A stretch of 64,000 nucleotides of DNA, taken from positions 8,916,913-8,980,912 of the forward strand of contig NC_051131.1 of NCBI RefSeq assembly GCF_014839805.1, in the 5' to 3' direction. This DNA comes from Manduca sexta (lineage: Eukaryota; Arthropoda; Insecta; Lepidoptera; Sphingidae). Both the position numbers and the translations under genes were made by a program. Below the pieces are notes generated by a model. The model was given only the letters and a program-made list of their open reading frames with translations. It did not search any database and was not told where the DNA came from. Shown here piece after piece: positions 50,248 to 62,014 of this stretch; the first letter of the stretch is position 1, and each line of letters begins with the position of its first letter.

Positions 50248-50770
50248 AATTTTACTAATTGCATTTTTGGCATCAGTATCGATCCCTAATCAGCCCCTGA
50301 TAGTTATTTTTGAAATATATTTCATGTACAGAATTGACCTCTCTACAGATTTATTATAAGTATAGATGACATCTTTCCTAGAATTACGTAAACTGCAACA
50401 TAAATTTTATATTTTAGTTTAAGGACGATTTGTTTTTAACCGTGCGATTTTATAAAATCAGATCTTAAAGTAATACATTTTAAAATTATGTTTTTTTTTT
50501 AAATTAAAAACCATTACACTTATCAATTACATATTAAGTGAAAAACGTGTTGCTAAATATTATTTATTATCATATTATTGTATTACTATTATAACAGTAA
50601 AATATTTAGCAGGCGATAAAACTGCGCTGTCCTATTATAATTCTATTTACAGCGCGAATGAGCCCCTGAAACTACAAACCTAAAATTAAGTATGTAATGT
50701 CCGAAAATATGATTCGCAATTGGGAATAAAAACTGTCAATAAAAAGCAACATGTGAACAAATACTATTAA

Positions 50771-50978
50771 GCCTCATTTAGACTGATCAACTATTATTGC
50801 TAGCAATAATCGTACGCAATTATTGCTAGAAATAATCGTCTTTTGAATATATGTTAAATGGCGGTATACGGGCCTCAATGCAGGCTAGAATTACCACAAG
50901 ATTGCGCATGTTCAAACGATGCTCAATATTTGCATACAATTATTGCTATAAGAATTATTGCTCCGTCTAAATGAGCCC
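50771..50978. mobile_element. MITE (family G) with CTCATTTAGAC termini
   Basis: The left end CCTCATTTAGAC and right end GTCTAAATGAGCCC are inverted, 208 bp apart. Subterminal ATTATTGCTAGCAATAAT and ATTATTGCTATAAGAATTAT motifs repeat inside on both sides. Target duplication is not clear. It is non-coding. Confidence 0.65.
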
Positions 50979-51744
50979 TTGTGCACAAATTACATTATCA
51001 TTATAATCAGTAGGGGTAAGTGTCAAACCAACGCGAGTGGCGAAATACGCGCACGTGACGTCATCAGGAATTACGATGCTTGCAAAAAAATGAGATATCT
51101 CCTATGCGCCCACTGCTGCGCATTTCAGTATTAAAAAATAAATTTGTATCACATTTTTTGACCAATTTTAATGCAGTTTTCACAGAAGGGCTTCTTTATC
51201 GTATTATATGCTGTTACATACAAAATAATGTAAAAAATAAAAAAAACATATATAAATACTCTATTGCCTAGTTTTCACAACCGGCCCGAGGTTCGATCTA
51301 GGCTTACATAAACCCAGACAGTGCTGCTTGACCTGACAATCTAACACCCCAGCGTGTCCCAGTCAGCAGTCCAACTTTCTATAAGATCAAGGAGACCATG
51401 CGACACACGTTCGATACGCATAAATTGCATGTGAGTCGTATTTCATATCTTAGACACCACATAAAGTAAATACTTACTTACTAACGCAATTATATTTATG
51501 ATTAAGCTAATCAATGTTTTAAATCCTTCCTCTAGGGCGATTTTCCATTAGGAAGAAAATGTACAAAAAATAATTACTTCAAACACTGAAATTAACAAAG
51601 TTAAGGAAGTAAATATTGCAATTATTAAAATGACAAATTAAAATTAAAAACCGATTATGTAACAGTTAGAAATTCCCAACCATTTTATTTTGATATAAAT
51701 GTGACTCCATTGCACATAATATTAAAAGATGTGTCTACAGATAG
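50979..51744. other. intergenic, nothing recognised
   Basis: A GC-richer stretch at 51280-51430 contains GAGGTTCGATC, faintly like a tRNA T-arm, but no matching A box. No gene was seen. Confidence 0.35.
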
Positions 51745-51815
51745 TTTAGATTGACAAGATAGTTGTCCCTCGCCAGTCGCCACATTTATGCTGGACTGTC
51801 TAAACTGGATATACA
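51745..51815 (-). repeat. dispersed repeat family D, short fragment
   Basis: The minus strand shows CCAGTTTAGACAGTCCAGCA, TAAATGTGGCGACTGGCGAG, a degraded form of the GGCCGG(C/T)ATAA..GTGTCGACTG part of family D. Confidence 0.4.
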
Positions 51816-52625
51816 CGTTTCAAATCTTCTAATAACGGCGAACACTAGTTTCAAGGCAGTCATCACTACACCATAACGCGCAAGTCAGTTATGACACAAA
51901 AGGCTTATTTCATCCGCACAGACTAAGTGCCTTTTTATACGCTTATACTTTGCACATTTTCCGCGCACCCATTTCTGAGTATGAGTACCTACTACGGTAT
52001 ATATACCTATATATACCATACTACATCGCAATTGAGTAGATATTTGTTTTAATGCAATAAATGCAGATAGAATCACCTTTATTATGGGACGGAAATAATA
52101 ATTGTGAAGTGACATTCCTCTGACTGCCCTTAAAGGACAGTGGCGGTATAAATACCTATTGTATTAAAACGATTGTGACACATAACAACTACTAATTAAA
52201 TCAGTCTTGATGTTCAGTTCTTTGCCGAGCTGTGATTTCAATTTATACGCGTAACCCCACTTCCACGTTCATGATTTAATACACGAAGTAAATCAGGCGA
52301 TAAATATACCTTTTGTGGTTTGTAAGTATATCGTCATATCAGCCCTATAGGTGATACGGGACCCCAGTTTCAGGAGTCACTCTTGGCACATACTACATTA
52401 AACTAAGCGGGTGCCTAAAAGTTCGCACTGCCCTGAAAGCCCCTAACAATTTTTGATATAGGGTCCCTCTATACCAAACTACATCACTAATGGTAATACA
52501 TATTTCATAATATAACATAAACATGTAAAGGTTTCAGTATTTTACTATAAACTTTATAAATGCATAAGGACTGTACTGTGTATTTCATCGTATTTAATAA
52601 TTATCTTCAAACATAACCTAAATAA
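51816..52625. other. intergenic, fused 3' flank
   Basis: No gene was recognised. A GC-richer stretch at 52335-52480 (TGATACGGGACCCCAG ... AGGGTCCCTC) may be repeat-derived. Confidence 0.35.
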
Positions 52626-52631
52626 TTTATT
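52626..52631 (-). terminator. candidate polyadenylation signal of fused
   Basis: AATAAA on the minus strand, about 195 bases past the fused stop codon at 52824. Confidence 0.45.
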
Positions 52632-52823
52632 TAAATTTCTATTCAATTTATTTGCACGGACTAAAAATTCTATTGTGAAACTACTATATTATTGCTGATT
52701 TCTTACGTAAACTGTAATTTTGAGTAATATATAAACTTTATACCTATTAGCTTCAAAACGATAAATTATAACATCACATTACGAGTAAATTTTAAATTAG
52801 CACTAATTCTAGTATCGAAATAC

Positions 52824-55800
52824 CTAGCTAATATAGAACGGCATGTTGCTAAGCTCTTTACTAGCGAGCCTAGCTGCTCGGTTCAACGTTACGTTGCAAT
52901 GAGTGTGTAGTGCTTCCAAACAATCTTGGTCCTTTTTGGTCCACTTAGACTCCATGTAGGCTGAAAATGCTGTACACGAGAACGTACAAAGTAAGCTAAT
53001 TAGGATGCAAACTCTCAACCTGAGCGCATCGCTTGGTTGTTCCAACAGGCATATGAAGTTAAATGTTGGGTGACCAAATATTATCTTCTCAACCACGTCG
53101 GCATGTTCCGGCAAATCTTGAAGTACGGTTATAAGCAAGCCCACAATATTTAACGCGATGCGAGAGGTCTTTGTATCTGAAAATAAAAGCATTAGATATC
53201 GATTAATATAGTTTTTGGTTAATTAATAAAATCTATAAAATTGTAATGGCACCTAAACTATTGATTTTCTATTTTGATTGTTCAAAAATGTAACTATAAA
53301 AAATTATTTAAGGTCCAAGCATCCAAAGATTTCAGTCACCTAGGAATTCTCTAGTATCAATAAAAATTACGTCCCCAAAAAGGAAGGGGCCAGTTTTAAA
53401 CTGCGAAATAACGTTATCAAGATCTTATCGAAGTAGCAACTATACACTAAGACTTGCAACTAGGTTGAGGTCGGTCATTATCGATCGTTGAACTCACCAA
53501 ATATCAAGTAACTTTTATTTCACCTTCACTGTTATTTTGAATCTGACAGTTGTTGAGACGCATTTTTGACAATGATAACCCGTTGCACTTATCGAAATCC
53601 ACCGCGAACGCATTCGTTTTATCGAACATAAACAATTTCAGGAAGATTTTTCGAGGCTCAAGATAATGATGTTATAAAATTGCTATGTATTACATCATGC
53701 AGTTCTAAACCCATTATAATGATGTTAAAAAAAAATAAAAACACTATGTTATAGTTGGGCTTAAGTGTTTTATGTAATAGTCAAATTCATGTCAATTATT
53801 ACTTGCAATGGCTATGCGAGTCCTATGTTCAAGAGTCGTTGCTATTGTTACAAGATCAGGCGTAGCAGATTCGATTAAATAATCGCCATGTTTGTTTCAA
53901 CAATTAATGAAATAAAAATATAAATATTAAAATTGCTAATTTAAATATACAAGGAAAATACATTAGTTCTAAAGCCCGACGAGCGATTTAGCCCATTCCA
54001 TTTTCTTTCGTTTAAGCCAAGCAACGAATTTATTCTTCGTCTAGAACAATGTGATTTCAAAAGGTTAAGAGATCAGTAGAACGGCAGCTGTTTCGTTTGT
54101 TCACGTGTTGAACAGAATACATAAATGATAAACAATGATACTCACAAAGTGTAAGTAGCGTGGTGAAGACGGCGCATGCGTCGTAGGCGGCGAGCGCGGT
54201 GGCGAACTGGCGCACGCCGCGGCACGACCGCACGCACAGCCACGCGCACACCTCCACCATGCGACTCACGCCTTGCAATCTGCACCATGCACGATAACAC
54301 ATACTATTCCCTATATAAGTTCATTTCATGTATTATTGAGCTATTATTCTACTCCAAAGGAAGGTAGAGGATCGATGAACGTATTAATTAGGTAAAAATA
54401 CAGATATTGTTAATATATAGGCCGACTATTTTGCAATAAGCGCCTAACGAAAAAATATTAGCACAGCGTTTCACGGGGTCTTTGTCGATTAAAAATACTT
54501 TTACTACATCAAAATGTATGTAAATATTATGGTCAGTGCTATGATTGGTAGTCATGATGGACTTAATTACCTGTCATCTGCCCCATCGTCAGTATCCTGA
54601 CTATCTTTCATCAGGGTGTTTATGGCACCGACGAAATTGTACACCACCTTTGCCTCAAGATAAACCTGAAAGAATGACCATGGAATTAAATTTTACAATA
54701 TAAAGACAATGATTTTATGACAGCAAAATCCAAAACAGTGCAGCAATCGTTTACACTTTAGAGAATTTGCATACACAATTTTTACAGAAAATTTTAACTG
54801 CAGAACTCGCTTTTGGAAATTGTTTCGTTCGAGGTACTAAACTAACTGGTATACGTGTTTATAAGTGTGTTAAACCTTTTTGAATAATATGAAGTTATTC
54901 ACGATCCGCGTGTCTTTATGTTTATAGAAGTAATTAACCCGGTAAAAAGATTGATAACAGTTGTTATGCGTATTGAGTTCATTTCACAACCTTTCCTGCT
55001 ATAACTTCTTTAGTAGTTATTGGTTGGTATACTGACGTGTTGTATGTTGAGCAGCGTGTGCGCGGGCGCGTGGTGCGCGAGCGGCGGCAGCGCGAGCAGC
55101 GCGGCCACGGCGCCGCACACGCGCGCGCCGCGCCGTCCCCGCGCCGCGCTCCCCACCACGCCCACCACCATGCTCACCTGTCACAGTAAAATTAGTACTC
55201 AATTTAGAAACTACATCTATTAAATAAGCTTAGCTACTTGGTTTTCGCACCTTATGTGCTGTTTTGTCCGTAAACCAATGAAGTGACAAAAAACTGTTTT
55301 ACGAAGATGGTGTTATGAAATATTTTAAAGATTTTCGATACAGGCACATACTTAGTTTGTTTGTTTGTATTGTAAACGGCAAAGATGTATGGAAATAAGT
55401 AACTAACACACACACACACACTTACCATATTAAGTTGCGTGAGCGACTCAATATCGCCATCCATGACTTCGCTGATATTGGAATTAAGGAAAGCTTCCCA
55501 TTCTTCTAACTCTATGGTTGAAGGCTCTTTCACTAAAAGGAATCATAATAATGATGTCTATCACACCTTAGCCATAAATTTGAATTTATAATTATTGCTA
55601 TGCCTCTAAAATTAACATTGTACCTGCATTTTTATCTTCTGTTAGAATACGATCATTGTCAGCAATGTCCTTGTCATCTGACATATCCTCGATGACTTCA
55701 CGTTTTTCAATATCTTCGTCTTTTTCTTCTTTAGAACATTTCTCTGTATCAGTTACAATACTTGGTACTTCCACATTTGGTTCACTTGTACGTCTAAGGC

Positions 55801-58800
55801 TGTCACCTTTATTTTTATCCCAACTTTTAATGTTGAATGATCTCTTTATACTCCTTGTCAATTTGTTACTACCACTTCCAAATCTAAGTTTGTCTCTGGA
55901 AAACTGAAGTATTTTCTGCTTGTAAGATGGTGGCACACTTTTACTAAGACCTGATTTGCAGCTCACATCGCTACTGCATTTGATTGAACTTTTAGGATTT
56001 TCTAAACTCTGTGATGCTGTGTCTATCGATTTGGATTTTTGTTTGACATCTAACAACTCGTTTTTACTTTCATTCGAATCCAATTTCGGTTTTTCTCCTT
56101 GAGCTTCAACATTATGTTTCTCTTCATCAATTTTGTCCATCTTATTCACATTTGCATCCGGTTGTTTTTTATTAGTTGCCATTAACTGCGCCATATTATT
56201 TTCTAGATTGCATACAACAAGATTGGAGTTATCCATAACATTGTATTCATGGCGAAGTAGTTTAGCATTTACTGCTGTTATAGGATGTGATTGATCTTCA
56301 TCGTCAGTTTTGAGGCTGTCCCGAACGCTGAACGCACTCGTTGCCCTGACGCTATCATCGTCAGAAATGGGTACACATTCCATAGCTTGCATCACGCGAA
56401 CATTTCGTAAATCATGTTCTCTTGTCTCATTTTTACTGGATTCTCCCTCTAATTTTGTACACCTAAAAATCAAGAAGAAAACATTTTGTTTAAAAATTTG
56501 TATTATACAACGGAAAGCGCCTGTAAAGGCATGCAAGCAAAATTCTGGCGACCATTGCATTTTAATCATTGGTATACTTGAAATAATAATATGCGTATGA
56601 TGAAATGTAGATATAACCTGATTGCTATGCAAAATAAAATAAAAAGCCCACCTAGCAATATTACTGATCTTTTCTCTTTGCAATTGTTTTGCTTCTTGTT
56701 GACTGTGTGTTAAAGGTTTTGTGAAAGGTGATTCACTTTGTATATCCTCTGTAAGTATATGAACATGACCAGAAACAAATGGGTGCTCTAAAATTTCTGG
56801 CCATGTCATTCTTTTTATTGGATTCTTGTGGAGGAGTCCCTGTAAATGATGACATCATATTTAAATTCATAAATCTTTTGGGTTAATTAAAGATTATTGT
56901 TCAATATACATATAGATACACGCAAAATCTTTATTTAAATATATATAATCATATTATTTAATTCTTTGGTAATGCTGGACAACTAAGCCATCCTATTGCA
57001 ATGTTTATTTATTGAACATACAACAACTTGAATCTGTTTAAAATCCTTGAGTCCTTCTGGATAGATATTGGTAACTACTTCTTATATTAATTTAAACATT
57101 AATTATTTTAATATGTATTCATATACCTGTAAGAAGGAGCGAGCATCGGCACTGATGAAGCTTGGCCACTGAACAGGCTTGTGTCTGATCATGCGAACAA
57201 GTTGCCATATTGACATTGTGCAGAATGGTGGCTGCCCTGCTATCAACTCATATACAATACACCCAAGCGACCACAAGTCAGCCTGGAAGGAGATTTTTAT
57301 AGAATTATATTCAACAGATAAAAATACTCTATTTAAAAATGACCTTTTTAATTTTATAATTTACAAATAATTTGAAATTAATCCCAATACGTATTGGTCT
57401 TTATCAGATTGATCCTGAAGATATACTTGTCAAAATAAAATATTTCAGTATAAGTTAACATCAAAGTGTATTGTAATTAAGCAAAAAATATTTCAATTAA
57501 AATAAAAAAAAGAAATTATAATGTTGGAAATATAAGTAAACAAAATATATTACATGATGATCATAAGGTTTTTCATCAATTAGTTCAGGTGCCATATACA
57601 GTGGTGTCCCTTTAATTGATGTCAGAATATGTGTGGCATTTGTCATAATTCGAGCCAAACCGAAGTCACATAGTTTAGCTCGGCCTGTGCTGTCCAGTAG
57701 TACATTTTGCGGTTTTAGGTCCCTGAAAAGCAATGTTAAGCAAAAGATATTAATATTAAATGTTGCTTACTATAATCGGAATTTGTGCCTTATGTTATAA
57801 TAGGGAAATTGATTTAACACATACTGAATAGAACAGGCTGGGCGATTAAGAATGCACTAGTTCTATTGTGCCTTTGCTTTCCTCTTGGATTTATAAGTGT
57901 GAGCACATATTTGTTAAGAGATTACTCATTGGTAGACACTGGATTAAATTCATTTGAATAAATTGATTTTTTTTTTCTAGCTTATTGCTTAGTAATTTTT
58001 CATGTATAGTGCATATTGCAGTAGTAGTACACGCTACGAGATGTTGAAAATATGTTATGCTGGTAGTAGGATATATTTTATATCTGCCTGGATAGCGACC
58101 AATGTACATAAACTGTCAAAACACGACAAAGTGGCCCACATAAGTGTGTCAGGTCCCGTGATCCGGTTCCAACAGGCCGGTATAATTGTGACGACTGTTG
58201 AGAGGTAATCATCTCTCATCAGTCAACATTTTCATAGACTACACTTCACTTACCGTCAGGTGTAGTGGGAGGCCAATTTGCAATGCCCGTACACACAAAA
58301 ATAAAAAAAAATTGTGAAAGATATTTATAATTTCCTGACATATTTACATGGCACTTTCAGGTTAAGAATATGCAATTTAATTTAATTACCTGTGGAGCAC
58401 TCTGTGCGAGTGTAAGTAATACAAAGCTGAAACTAAATCCCAGGTTATTTTCTTTACTTGTTCTTCATTCAAACATCCTTCTTTAGCCAGAATGCTATGT
58501 AACTCTTTTTCTGCATATTCTGTGACCACTACTAGTTCTGTTTCTGTGTCAAAACTATCTATCATGCGGATTATATTCGGGTGATTCAATTGCCTTTGTA
58601 TATCGCATTCCTGCTTTAGATTCTTTAAGTCTTTGGAAGACCTTCCTTTCTGAAATATAGCCATAAAAACACGTAAAACATTAATTTTATAGTATTTAAT
58701 TGATATACATCTAAAAAGAGGTCTAAATATAAAGTTTTAGTTTTACCTTTCTTATGACTTTTAAAGCTACCACAGCGTCGGTTTCCTTGTATTTAGCTTT

Positions 58801-58857
58801 AAATACACGACCAAACGATCCCTCGCCAATAAAAGATAATACAACGTAACTATCCAT
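52824..58857 (-). CDS. fu: serine/threonine kinase Fused (STK36 orthologue), complete, eleven coding exons
   Basis: Exons (minus strand): 58857-58747, 58649-58390, 57722-57554, 57282-57127, 56839-56652, 56462-55624, 55532-55426, 55177-55037, 54665-54571, 54279-54146 and 53176-52824. All are GT-AG with matching phases, giving 850 aa. The kinase domain covers about residues 1-255: GEGSFGRV loop, Lys33, Glu51, HRDLKPQN with Asp125, DFG at Asp143, then GTPLYMAPE. All catalytic residues are present. The sequence, notably [16 protein letters not shown] and [13 protein letters not shown], is that of Fused, which acts with Costal-2, Ci/Gli and Suppressor of Fused in Hedgehog signalling. Residues about 296-575 (one large exon) are Ser/Lys/Asp/Glu-rich and poorly conserved. 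Residues about 576-850 form a helical C-terminal regulatory region. The size is close to that of fly Fused (about 800 aa). Exons 8 and 10 are strikingly GC-rich. The context GCAATGG at 58857 is acceptable and no upstream in-frame start was needed. Confidence 0.97.
55407..55421 (-). repeat. (GT)7 tract abutting the fused exon 7 donor
   Basis: Read on the minus strand, the donor GTAAG at 55425-55421 runs straight into alternating TG. UG-rich tracts are known binding sites for TDP-43 and CELF-type splicing factors. Confidence 0.8.
56463..56651 (-). other. fused intron 5, in frame and without stop codons
   Basis: The 189-nt interval has a weak donor (GCTAG then GTGGGC) and a good acceptor (TTGATTTTTAG). 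It is divisible by three, and the reading frame continues through it. Removal restores family-like sequence (NIAR joined to CTKLEGESS). Retention would insert 63 mostly hydrophobic residues just after the kinase domain. Confidence 0.6.
58057..58293 (+). repeat. dispersed repeat family D, in fused intron 2
   Basis: GCTGGTAGTAGGATATATTT, CCTGGATAGCGACCAATGTA, CAGGCCGGTATAATTGTGAC and GTCAGGTGTAGTGGGAGGCC match the family. It is antisense to fused, between exons 2 and 3. Confidence 0.7.
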
Positions 58858-59190
58858 TGCAAATTACAATAGTTTATACTTTACAAACATGCTATTTATA
58901 CAAAAATATAGTCATTGTACTTAACAAATGCAAAGTAATAAAGAAACTGAACATAAATGCTATATTTTAAAAAAAATCGCGAACTAATTTCAGTGAACAC
59001 CAAAGTTATAAACTTGAAAAACAAACACAAAAAATAATATTTTCAATTTTAGTTTGTACAACTGTCACTTGTCCGTTCACAATTCACATTAATTGTCACT
59101 TGTCAGATGCCAGTTGTCAGCATATCACCTACATGCATAGTGATGATGATAATAATCGATTAGACATTAAAGTATCGATATTTAAATGTT
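58858..59190 (-). promoter_or_regulatory. fused 5' flank with a DRE-like motif
   Basis: There is no TATA box close to the start codon. A perfect TATCGATA, the binding motif of DREF at housekeeping promoters in Drosophila, lies at 59173-59180, about 316 bases upstream of the ATG. Between them a cluster repeats a GTCACTTGTC-like motif (59060-59121). TATA-less architecture suits a broadly expressed signalling gene. Transcription start not determined. Confidence 0.4.
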
Positions 59191-61638
59191 GATATATTGA
59201 GGTAAAAGTACTATTACCATTCTAGGTTTTTTTTATATTCAGCCTGCACTGCATTTTTGAAATAGTTTCTTTGTTAGTAATTAAATAAATCCTTATTTAT
59301 TATCAAGAGTGTTACTTATCATCTTGGCTTTCTTATATTTTCGACTTTGGGTCCGGAGTCCTTTTAGGATCCTAAACGCAGTGAAAATCATTTAAAATTT
59401 TGTGATAAAAAAAAAGAGCCCAATTGCTAACCCGTTAATCAAAAATAAATGAAATAAAATACGATTACATTACAATTTAATTTGCTCCTTATAGAATTAA
59501 TTTTGTGTTCTATATTAAAAAAAAAATCAATTGTACCCGTAAAATAGCAAATTTTGACGGGGAGTAGGGGGCCAGCTGCTCAACCCCCACCCCTTCTACC
59601 CTCTCTCTTGCCCCTGGGTACGCCAATGTGGAGGTCTTTCAATAAAATGTTATTTCGTGACAATCATGGCTAGCACAAGTTTCTTATAGGTATAGGTAAT
59701 CACAACTTACAGTTGTCTTATTTAATTTACGGACTGATTTTGCAGACGACACTTAAATTCTCTCGGGCCTATATAAGGAACGTGCACGAACTATAGGTGG
59801 CATCACAAAACCCACACAAGAGCCACAGTACCTATGAATAAAAGAAGTAACTTTTCAGGCTTATAAATCATTTGTTTTTTTTTAAGATAATAAAATTTAT
59901 AAAATATATTTTCACGGCTGATTATTATTGATAGATGTTGTGGCCAGAATATGTTTTGTTTTTGATGGGAACCAGTCATTTGGATGTTATTGGAGCAAAA
60001 ATATGAGATTATGTTCACTTAATCACACATAATTAAGTATGTGAAAATCTGTAAATGTTTCCAAAACTTATTCATTTTTACAAATTAATAAGTTTTGCAA
60101 ACATTTAATACTAAATGTTTTTGGAACTCATATTTATGTAGATATGATTTTTTTTTTATAACCTTTAAGCTTATTTATTTTTGTCGCCTTTCAAATAACC
60201 GTGTAATTGAAGTACCTAGCTGCTATTCGGAAGAATGTACCTAATAGAATTTTACACCATTTGATTCTTTATTTTTAGATATATGTTGTAGCATCCAGAT
60301 GTAAAACAATAAAATATGATATTATTTTTCGCATCTTTAACAGAAATATTTTACGATAATGGCAAGTAATTATAGGGTAAAAGTTTCAGATTGCGCCCCT
60401 TCATGGCAGAGCTTGTTCCCTATATCAGGCGCAAGATGGGATGATTACATTTAATTTGCCATGCCTCATGTTACCATATTCTAGAAATATACTTAATATA
60501 GGTAATAGACTAGGATCTGGTCACGACTTCGCAAAAAGTCACACTATGTATTTTTTCACGATTAAAAATTACAAAATAAGTTATAAAATGATATTCTATT
60601 TACTGGCGCCTCTGTCTAAAACCAGTTATTGAATAAATCTGATAAAAAAATTCAAGTCTTTCTACGTGAGCAAATTACCGGGATAAAAATAGTCTAGGTC
60701 AAGGGCGTAACTAGCTTTAAGTTTAGATGGGGAGCATACGATTATAGCTGTAACCGTCGAATCAATAGCGAAAATAGACCAATCAAAATGAGTTTGCTTA
60801 ACACGCTTATGGATGAATTAACACGTAGTTAAAGATTGCGATAGTTTGGTGGGCAATGAAGGTGTTTTCCTAGTTCTGTAGAATTAAGCTAAGAATTCTA
60901 GTTTATGAACAGACTGTGGAATATAGACTCTAACTACTTAAGTTTAAAGCTTCTCAGAACACTAACTAAACTGTTTAGTCGCTGAGTAATAGTTCGGCAT
61001 GCATCGTCAAAAACGCACAATAATACGTATTCAGACCAATGGAGTAACATTTTGTTTACCAACGAGCCCAGAATAACTTTAATTAGACGTAACGTAAGAA
61101 GAGCGGGAGGCGTGAGAGGTATTTATCTGACTTTATCGTACACATCATTATTACATTAACGAAGTCTTAATTTGGGCACAAACCCTAAAAAATACAAATA
61201 AAAATACAGCGAAATGTTTTGTCTATATAAAATATTAATATGTATCTGTATTTCTTGATAAATATTAAAAAAAAACATATATAATACATTTTATTACATC
61301 GTACATTCATAGATGTAAAACAGTTTAAGAGCGTTTACGTGCCGCGCGTGAAGTCAACTATAGGTAATTCTTCGCAAAATTCACTCACACAGAGCCGTTG
61401 CGTAGCTGTGTGCGTAGAGTTAGCGCGTCGGCTATCTTTATAGTCAGACCAACCAATTTTGATCTTTTCGCTTTAATTATCTAATTGGAATGTAACTTAT
61501 GATTTATGAATTTATGATAAATGAAGAATTCTATTATTAAATATATAAGAATTCATCATGAAATAGTTTATATGTATCATTTTGTAATTATAAAAAAAAA
61601 TAAACATTTTTAACAAATTTTACAAATTGTTATTTTTC
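59191..61638. other. intergenic, nothing recognised
   Basis: AT-rich. A GC-rich strip at 59560-59630 (GGGGAGTAGGGGGCCAGC, CCCCTGGGTACGCC) is probably repeat-derived. A small stem CACACAG/CTGTGTG lies at 61386-61412. No gene was seen. Confidence 0.4.
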
Positions 61639-61687
61639 ACTTTTAAATGCAAATGCTTAAAAATTTAAGCATTTGCATTTAGAAAGT
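61639..61687. repeat. near-perfect palindrome with two POU octamers
   Basis: TAAATGCAAATGCTTAAA (61644-61661) and its exact reverse complement (61664-61681) are separated by AA. With one bulged G at 61682 the pairing extends to ACTTT/AAAGT, giving 23 paired positions. Each arm contains the canonical octamer ATGCAAAT. Confidence 0.85.
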
Positions 61688-62014
61688 ACCCTTTAGTAAA
61701 GTGGAGCTCATCATGAAGCCGAAAGATAGGCACCAGAACTCCGTAATCAGACAATAAATCAGGAAAATTACTGTGCTACGATGTTTATAATGGACCACAT
61801 AATTACTCCATAGATCTGCAGGTTTTAATATTTAGCGTATTGAAAGTTTAAATTAAGTCATTGATATTACATATTGGAATTTATATTTTGAGTCAGAAGG
61901 TGTATGTAATGAGATGTCATTTTTAGGTGTATAACTAAAAAGTGAGAAATAAAAGACTTCTTTTTCGGAAGTTGGTTATATTTTTTGGATAGTTTTTTTA
62001 ATAGGTATTGCTTC

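Larger units (their letters stand above)
49171..50367 (+). mobile_element. compound RTE-type element, two related 3' regions head to tail
   Basis: The first part has the same AGCTTTTGCTCGCGGCTCCG head and unique segment as 1369-2510 and then three 123-bp units. From about 49843 a second, more diverged relative follows: its own unique segment, one unit-like stretch around CTGCTCTGCTCCTATTAATT, CCGTCGAGTAGTTTTTGTTT, a (CAGA)n run at 50207-50244 and a terminal TTATTATAAGTATAGAT. There is no coding sequence. The two simple-repeat types, CAAA and CAGA, mark distinct subfamilies. Confidence 0.65.

Noticed and set aside
51280..51440. Possible tRNA or SINE around GAGGTTCGATC
   Set aside because: Only a T-arm-like motif is present; no A box, anticodon stem or acceptor pairing could be drawn.
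55017..55223. Open frames on both strands rich in Arg, Ala and Gly
   Set aside because: These are other frames of the GC-rich fused exon 8. The frame in phase with neighbouring exons is the real one.
55656..56600. Plus-strand open frames opposite fused exon 6
   Set aside because: Antisense shadows of a long real exon, with no independent splice or domain support.
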